A stretch of DNA of 64,000 nt. Source: Stenocarpella maydis. Lineage: Eukaryota > Ascomycota > Sordariomycetes > Diaporthales > Diaporthaceae. Both the position numbers and the translations under genes were made by a program. The DNA is taken from NCBI GenBank assembly GCA_002270565.1, contig NQMI01000057.1:124001-188000 (forward strand), given 5' to 3'. The notes beneath the pieces were generated by a model. It saw only the letters and a program-made list of their open reading frames with translations, made no database searches and had not been told where the DNA came from. Of this stretch, positions 56,800 to 64,000 are shown in pieces (position 1 is the stretch's first letter; each line of letters starts with the position of its first letter).

Positions 56800-58535
56800 A
56801 TGGCGTCTCGGTCCCGCATCACACGCGCCTTGGCCACAGCGGAGAAGGCCGGCATACCGGCGGTCCTGTCACGGCGGGCCACTTCGACTTTTTCTCTCAC
56901 TGCTGCGCGCACCATCACCACCACCGCCGCGGCGAGGCACTTCCGGCCCTCTACCGTGCGCCAAGGGAAGTTCACAACCGACTCGTACCCCGAACTCAAG
57001 AGGGATTCGAGGTTCTCACAGCTCACCCCGGAACATGTCACTCACTTCAAGGAGCTGCTGGGTGGCGAGGCCGCCGTCATCGACGCCGTCACCGATGAGG
57101 CGGCCGCCGAGGACCTGGAACCCTTCAACCTGGACTGGATGCGCAAGTACCGGGGCCACTGCAGGCTAGTCCTGAAGCCTGCATCCACCGCGGAGGTCAG
57201 CAAGGTCCTCAAGTACTGTAACGACAACATGCTCGCTGTCGTTCCACAGGGTGGTAACACTGGCTTGGTTGGAGGATCCGTTCCGGTCTTCGATGAGATC
57301 GTCATCAACATGAGCCGCATGAACCAGATCCGCTCCTTCGACGAGGTTAGCGGAGTCCTGACTGCCGACGCCGGTGCCGTGCTCGAGGTCGTCGACAACT
57401 ATCTGGCCCAAAAGGGCTACGTTTTCCCTCTTGACCTGGCCGCCAAGGGCTCCTGTCATATAGGCGGCAATGTTGCCACCAATGCCGGCGGTCTGCGGCT
57501 GCTTCGCTACGGGAGCTTGCATGGAAATGTTCTGGGTGTCGAGGCCGTGCTTCCCGATGGCACTGTTGTGGATGATCTCTTCAAACTGAGGAAGAACAAC
57601 ACCGGGTACGATATCAAGCAGCTCTTCATCGGCGCCGAGGGTACCATTGGTATCATCACCGCAGTCTCAGTCCACTGTCCACAACGGTCAAAGGCCGTCA
57701 ACGTAGCCTTTTTCGGACTCGACTCATACGAGAAGGTGCAGCAGGCCTTCCGGGAAGCCAAAGGGCAGCTTTCCGAGATTCTGTCGGCGTTTGAGCTCAT
57801 GGACTCCCAGAGCCAGCAGCTTGTCAAGAAGGTCACCAAGAACAGCTTTCCTCTGGAGGGCGAGTACCCGTTCTACTGCCTCGTTGAGACCAGCGGCTCA
57901 AACGCGGACCACGATAACGAGAAGCTGGAGGCTTTCCTCGAGGACGTCATGGGTAAAGAAATCGTGTCAGACGGTGTGGTGGCGCAGGACGAGACCCAGC
58001 TCAAGTCACTGTGGGGCTGGCGAGAGGGCATCTCCGAGAGCTCAGGTGCATTCGGTGGCGTCTACAAGTATGACGTCTCAATACCCCTGAAGTCTTTGTA
58101 CCAGCTGGTAGAGGATACCAAGGAGAAAATTCAAGCCGCCGGCCTCATCGGTATCACCGATGAGTACCCGGTCGTCGACGTTGTTGGTTACGGGCACATG
58201 GGTGATTCAAACCTGCACCTCAACGTTTGCGTGCGGCGATACGACCAGGAGGTCGAGAAGGTATTGGAGCCTTATGTTTTCGAATGGATCAAGAAACACG
58301 AGGGTAGCATCAGCGCCGAGCACGGTCTTGGTTTGGCGAAGAAGAAGTTCATCGGCTACAGCCGTAGCGACAACATGATAGGCCTGATGAAACAGATCAA
58401 GGCCCTATACGACCCGGTATGTTGTGATCTTTGTTTTCCCTCCCTGGCTGACATCAGCCATTTCTCACATGCGTATCCACCGGCTAATCTTTGGGCATCC
58501 AGAACGGGATCATGAATCCGTACAAGTACATATAG
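56800..58535 (+). CDS. DLD2: Mitochondrial FAD-linked D-2-hydroxyacid dehydrogenase (DLD2 / D-2-hydroxyglutarate dehydrogenase type)
   Basis: 549-aa FAD enzyme of the VAO/GlcD family, oxidising D-lactate or D-2-hydroxyglutarate in mitochondria. Exon 1 is 56800-58416, intron 58417-58502 (86 nt, GTATGT donor, GGCTAAT branch, CCAG acceptor), and a final exon of only 33 nt (58503-58535) encodes NGIMNPYKYI. Residues 1-55 form an Arg/Thr/Ala-rich presequence. The FAD-binding PCMH domain includes PQGGNTGLVGGS (149-160) and GGNVATNAGGLRLLRYGSLH. The C-terminal oxidase domain has YGHMGDSNLHLN and ISAEHGLGLAKK, residues associated with metal and substrate binding. The lone frame without splicing would add a wrong 32-residue tail, so the intron is well supported by the conserved NGIMNPYK end. 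D-lactate versus D-2-HG preference is not decided here. Confidence 0.92.
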
Positions 58536-59733
58536 TGTGTATACCCGAGCAACGGAAACAATACTAAATATTTTACTCCCGTACTCCTGGGCCATATACA
58601 TACGGATGGTGTAATGCAGCTTCTTGCCACAGGACTGTAGCCTCAGAGAAGGTTACTTTCGCGCCTTGCCACTATCATGTTCTGAGTGAGTGACTCCTCC
58701 AAGTGAGCCATTCTCGGCCCATATTCACCCGGAAATTCAAACGAGGTGCACCGCGGCTTACACTGCGGTCGTTATCGCTTACTTTACCTGCCTCATTGGC
58801 CGCGATACGGATCCTTCGTGGGACCCCGCCAGCAAGTCATGATGGCTCACGCCCACCTGACGCACAGCCAGAGGCCTCGGGCGACATCGTTGCAGTCCTT
58901 GCAGTCACGTCAGTCGGGTCCTTATCCGACGCTCCAGTTAGAAACCAGCAGGTTGTCTTGTGTAACTGACACATTCCATTCGAGGCGCATAACGCTAGCG
59001 AATTATCCGCGCTGTCAGCCCTATGGGCCCAGTGCACAGAACATGAGCTTACGGAGCACAATCCTTCGCACACGCCTTGCCAAATCACACCCTGCCATGC
59101 AGAAAGCAGGGATGTCACACGAAGACAAAGCAGGCCTGCGGACTGATGGCTGGTCCTCGAATTATCCTCGCGTGAGCCATGCGAGCAAGGAAGGACTCGC
59201 TCGTTTTGGTGACCCCGGTCCCACCTCAACCAATATATGTGGATGGCTGAGCAAGAGCAGGTCCCAGAATCCAGGACCGACCTGCGGCTCTCGTTCCACA
59301 CCGTGGCTCATCGCGCCGTCTGCGGAGCCTCGGCGATCTTCAGTCCATAGGACCTTCTGACTTCACTTCAGCCGGCTTCAACCAGCTGTTGGCGAGATAT
59401 TCTTGTGCTGCGCTCGTTTGAACATGCTTGATCTTTGCGTAAATATTCCCAGGAGGCGAAAGACCGCGTTCATACGCCGTGAAGGGACAGATTTTCAGTT
59501 GAGCTGCATCACGGGGGGCCGGGCTATGTGCTATGCAAACACGAGATGACCGACTCCAGCCCCCACCGCGCTTCTCCCCGTACCTTTGTACCAGTGCCCA
59601 AATACCCTTCTCTCCCGCCGCCTTTGGGGCGGAGTCGCACTACTTATATCGTTGAAGCCTTCTACACATGCCCTTCCTCTAAATGTTATTATCGTTTCAC
59701 CCGGCGTTTGCCTCGTGATATGAATAAGTCAGG
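58536..59733. other. Intergenic region between DLD2 and the Zn2Cys6 gene
   Basis: 1.2 kb. Open frames on both strands at 58.7-59.4 kb overlap and show no family. I see no gene. Confidence 0.5.
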
Positions 59734-61332
59734 ATGGTGGGCGTCCCAGGTAAATATAAAGGCTGTAATACGTGCAGGAGCCGACGAATCAAGGTATGTA
59801 TGTGCCAACTGCCATATTTGGATCCCGTCGTTGACGCACTCCGGCACTTATAGTGTGATAATGAGCGTCCACACTGCCGGAAATGTATAGATTCCGGGCG
59901 TGAGTGTCTAGGGTATCGTACGTCCTTACATTTCCGAAACCTTTGCTCAAGGTTGTCATTCATCTCGACCAAATATAACTGACACTGTTTTCAAGAGCGC
60001 GAGACAGTATTTATTGTGGGAACAGTCGAGGACAAAGGCCGATGTAGCAGCCATCCGCCCCGGAATGTTACAAGTCCGAAGAAGTCCCCATCCTCCCCGA
60101 GGAACAGTCACGGCAAAGCAGCAGGCTTGTTGCCCACGAAGCCTCTCTGTCCTGCCTGGGTCGATCAGCTGCATGTAGCAGCGACCGAATCGGCTCGACT
60201 TGTTCAGATTGTTGCTCTGCACACACCATTGAGCAGCGTGGCCCGAAGTAATTTTGGGGATAGCGGAGAAACAACATCGATATTTGTAGCACCAACCAAT
60301 GCTCTCGATATACGGCCCACGTTCGAGGATGTAGATTTCACACTACACTCCCAATGTCTTGTGAGCACCTCCCCAGCAAAAGTGCAGGCCGGCTCGACGG
60401 CAGAAGACAGCGTGCTGCTCTTCTTGTTTGAACACAACTCGCCCCTCGCACCGACCAGCTTTCAAGGCGCTGCATCCCAGATATATGGGGTTAGACAGCT
60501 TGGCGCCGCGTACTTCCAAGCATTCCCATCGCACCACTTCTTCGCCCGGGTCTATCGGCCCAGCGCCATCACAACTGCCCTTCTGAACAGGACAAGCACA
60601 TTTTGTGCCGAGCAAGAATGGCTCACGCTCCCGTTCGAGCTCCACCACAAGACGTCGTTCGACGCCCTCCTCGACACCCTGGCGCGCATGACATGCTTGT
60701 CGCAGCAACTCGACCACATCACGACGCTGGACCCGACGCTGGCGCGCAGGTCGATGGCCCAGGAGGTACTGGGCAACTGCCTCGGCGCGCGGGCCGAGCT
60801 CGAGCAGTGGTTTGTCTCCGCCTTCGACCCCCGCCGGCGGCGGTACTGGGTCTCGCACGAGCAGGGCGAACAAATGCTGTTCCCGCAGCCCTTCGCCTTC
60901 CAGGACACGCGGGCCTCGCTCTCATTCACGTACTATTGGGCCGCGCAGGTCCTGCTGGCCCCCTGCCTGGAGGCGGTCGTCCACAGCGTCTTCTCGCCAG
61001 CCATCGACGCCTACCCGCACCAGGCCTTCCCGGACCTGCCCGCGCAGCTTGCCATCGACCCGGAGAGCTACGGCGCCATCAAGGTCAGGGAGATGTCGGT
61101 GAATGTCTGCCGCGCCCTGGACCACGCCCTGGCGGCCACGACGCAGCCCGACCTCTTGGGGTTTCCCGTCAAGGTGGCCGAGGCATTCTACGCGGGGCTC
61201 GGCAACCACACGGGCGACGGGGCGTTGGAGCTCATGTGGCTGAGCGCGTTCAGGGAGCGAATGGCGTCGAGGGGCCGGGATATCGCTGCTGCCGTGATGG
61301 AGAAGGATTGGGTGGACCTGGCTGAGTGGTGA
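59734..61332 (+). CDS. Zn(II)2Cys6 transcription factor
   Basis: 486-aa fungal-specific regulator. Exons: 59734-59793, 59854-59917 and 59996-61332; introns 60 nt (GTATGT donor, TATAG acceptor) and 78 nt (GTACGT donor, AACTGAC branch, CAAG acceptor). Joining gives an N-terminal binuclear cluster starting MVGVPGKYKGCNTCRSRRIK and continuing CDNERPHCRKCIDSGREC. The spacing is C-x2-C-x6-C-x6-C-x2-C-x6-C, complete. It is followed by the common LGYQRETVFIVGT stretch and a Ser/Pro/Lys linker. The C-terminal half is helix-rich, like the Fungal_trans_2 region, with no enzyme motif. The cluster is split over two exons, with the intron at the third cysteine. Targets cannot be inferred; it is not beside a metabolic cluster in this window. 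Confidence 0.88.
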
Positions 61333-64000
61333 CCAGAAATGACACGTCACGAGACCACAGCTGTACGAACTTTATGACACTTTACGAAATCTTGCTGATA
61401 TGATATGGTCTGTTCGCTCGGCTTTGGGGGGAATGGAGACATTTCAGACACTGCCTACAGGACGACGGCATATATGCACGGTATGACCAAGTTTGTTGGC
61501 TTTTTGAACACAAAATTGCGTCAATTTTTCCCCCCTCAGATATCCTCTCCTACCTTTTCCTTCCAGTAGTGACTGAGTTGAACAATATTTCGGGTCCCCC
61601 AACAATAAGCGGGTGCTTCTTGAGGGCCGCAGTACTTCCTTTGCCGATACCGCCAGGTTATTTCGAGTAACTCCGGTGCCGAGACACAGAATGGAAGCCG
61701 GGGGAGGATTATCCACAGTACACACAGTAAATCCTACGCGAGGCCATTGGTTGTATGTCAATCCTGCCGCGATCCCAGCACGGCGACGTCAAGCCCGGAG
61801 GGTTGGTATTGGTCCTTGGGCTGCTCCCTAGAACCCCGTCTGCAGACAAGACAGACGTGATGTCCGCAGACGACCGTTCTTCTGCAGTTCACCGGCCAGA
61901 CATGTCGTGTGCCGCCCGAAGTTGACATTCGGGGGCCGGCGTGACTCGCTGTTTATCACCATATGGATCGGATCGCACAATGCTGCCCCGCAAGATAATT
62001 CAGCCTTAGATTGTCAAGCGGCAGCCCAACCGCCCCCTGCGCCTCATCGCGACGCAGTCAAGATGGCAATGTTAGATGGGATACGGACTGGCGGATGGCT
62101 GGCGGCCCAAATACCACTGCACTGGTAATTCTGCCGCCTGTTCCGCAACGCGCAAGAGCAGGGGAGCCGAGGCACCTGAGAACAATGCTGAGCAGGGCCT
62201 AAGACCATGTCCTGTGTTTCCATGCAGCGCTCGGTGCAGTAGCGCCGCCCAGCGTGCATACATGAAGTCTGCTTGTATTGGGTCGGGGTCAGGCTTATAC
62301 CATGTATGCATTCTCGACGACATGACCGTTGGCGCTAAGCGGGGGCCGATGAGAACCACCTGCCATGCAGAAGGCTGCCCTGGGAGGCTCACCGTTTGGT
62401 CGAGGCTATGAAAGTACGACGTTGAACCCGGGTTTTGCGCCTCTTGGCATAGGAATTAGCACGCTGGCGATGCCAGACCGGCGGAATCCATCGATGGTAG
62501 GGAATCCTGACAGGCAAACCTCGGTCCTCTTCGGGCTAGGACCATGATCCCACGCACCTGCTGGTATGTCGCTCGAGGGGTCGTTCACATAAACAAAGAC
62601 CTTGTGGGTCAGCAGCCACAAGCATGTCAGCATAGACATGCCTTCCCTCCTCCGGCCGGCAGGTCATGGGGGTGATGTGGTCCAAGAATGGTTCGCCGAT
62701 TGGGAACACGAGGCATCGAGCCTTGTAAGGCGTTACACGGCCCCTCCCGTACAGCACGATATCTCGTGATCTGGGGTTCTTGTGGCTGCAACCCGCATCT
62801 GAATTCGGCCGAAATCATCCAGAAGCCTCCAGAAGCCGCTGACCGCACCTGCAGGTCAGCATCGACATACTAGCATCATAGCTGCTGATGCTTCGCTGTT
62901 TAGCGGGACTTGATCCCGTCGGTTCGAATTGGTTTCGTAAAATCAGCCATACAGTCGCTGAGACGGACCAGGGAAGTATACCGTGCTTGAAACAGTGGCA
63001 GTTCCTCTGGCTACTTCATATGCAGTGATGACATTGTCCTAAGGCATAGGCGCGGTATATAGAAGCGCTAATGTGACCTTTGCCATTATCATCCTGCGTG
63101 ACCCCGACACATTCTGCTCGCTGCGAGGGGCTGTAGTGCATTCTATCACATTAGCCCCTTTGCAGACACATATGTATGACCCTCTCCTAAAGTCTCCAGA
63201 GTAGTATATCCTCGGGCACATATAAATAAGTATCTCATCGAGGACGGATGAGTGCGAGTATTGAAGCGGAAAATTGAGACGATGGTGCCACCTATCGATA
63301 TCGGTGCAGTCTGCCAGATGTACAGAGCAAGCTAGCCAAAAAATGGGAGGCAGCAACACCGTGGTAGCCGCATGACCATGGGCACGGTAGCTCTACGCCC
63401 CTCCTATGGACAAAGACCCGCCGGAGTTTTCTGACCACATGCAGGTCGGTAGACAGCTGCCGTTGAAGTCTTGTGTCTGAGCGATGGCTGCACGCAGGAT
63501 GTGGTTCCAAATAGTTTCCGCAAACAGGCAATCCTTCGGACGAAGAGCGGAGACTTGATCGTCCAAAAATGTCCGAAGCCAAGACCTAGGGCTTAGTTGA
63601 CAAGAAGTAGGTGGCGATCAAACGGTGCGCTAGGCAGCGCGACCACTTATACCAATTCTAAGACCACACGACAGATGTGTTTCGTCTGAGATAATAAGCC
63701 TGCGCAAAGCTACCAGCAGTCGTGAACCCTGTCGGCTTCACGGCTTTCGAACAAAACTGGAGAGAGCAGCATTTAGTTACCGCTCAAGGCTGAAACCACG
63801 GCCGTCATTGACTGTGAAAAGTTGGTTATTGAGGCGGCCACTCCCGTGACCTAGCATCGAAACGGTTTCGCCGCACCACCCGTAACATCGGTGCCGATGA
63901 AAGAGGAAATCTTTGATCCAAGTCGCAGAGAAAGCAGCTGGTGTGCAGGCAGTTGACTCGCAGGCACCAAGCGGGTCACTGTCCCACAGAGAGATGGCAC
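61333..64000. other. Region without recognisable genes at the window end
   Basis: 2.7 kb. Short ORFs on both strands overlap and carry no family signal. A gene with its body beyond 64000 could begin here. Nothing else was seen. Confidence 0.5.

Noticed and set aside
62406..62848. Remnant of a coding gene at the right end (minus strand)
   Set aside because: Several short frames are open, but I could not link them through introns or recognise a family.
62881..62960. Possible tRNA-like GGTTCGAATT
   Set aside because: Only part of a B box is present, with no A box or acceptor stem pairing.

Overview
This window is nuclear DNA from a filamentous ascomycete (Pezizomycotina, most likely a Sordariomycete). 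Most introns are 50-110 nt with GT donors, CTNAC branch sites and CAG/TAG acceptors. Codon use is GC-rich, gene orientation is mixed, and several families are typically fungal: Zn(II)2Cys6 factor, GT90/CAP10, fungal OPT, TRK potassium transporter. I found 21 protein-coding loci by joining exons across introns by eye; one is truncated at the window start and one looks broken. No rRNA, tRNA, CRISPR array or complete transposon was recognised.

Layout. 1-7.1 kb: the 3' end of a NUP170-type nucleoporin, a secreted GPI-anchored chitin/polysaccharide deacetylase, and the RNA helicase DBP8. 7.1-20 kb: a gene-poor but GC-rich stretch with one conserved acidic protein gene (13.7 kb). 20-26.5 kb: two membrane transporters on the minus strand, a DHA1-type MFS protein and an oligopeptide transporter with about 17 exons. 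26.5-29.2 kb: a lower-GC segment with two AT minisatellites and a 3 x 25 bp repeat. 29.2-30.4 kb: a frame-disrupted gene with an NFKBIL1-like tail. 30.8-35.8 kb: a GT90 glycosyltransferase and a divergent ribosomal protein pair, RPS22/RPS12. 36-41.5 kb: another lower-GC island with a parvulin and an SRA-YDG (methyl-DNA binding fold) protein. 41.6-64 kb: mostly housekeeping genes: cysteine synthase, a mitochondrial protein of unknown function divergent from mitoribosomal bL19m, TRK, the TFIIH helicase XPB/Ssl2, a small zinc-finger protein, proteasome alpha-4, a D-2-hydroxyacid dehydrogenase, and a Zn2Cys6 regulator.

I see no single operon-like system. The genes are mostly independent housekeeping loci, several sharing head-to-head promoters (RPS22/RPS12, mitochondrial protein/bL19m, XPB/zinc finger, PRE6/DLD2). 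The most unusual signals are structural. Several genes need very small exons (3, 5, 7 and 13 nt), one intron appears to be GC-AG, and one transporter gene is far more fragmented than its neighbours. There are also two AT minisatellites built on the same 8-bp unit, a repeated 10-bp palindrome in intergenic DNA, and an SRA-domain protein in a lower-GC island. Exon models come from reading splice signals and protein-family continuity; RNA-seq was not available.
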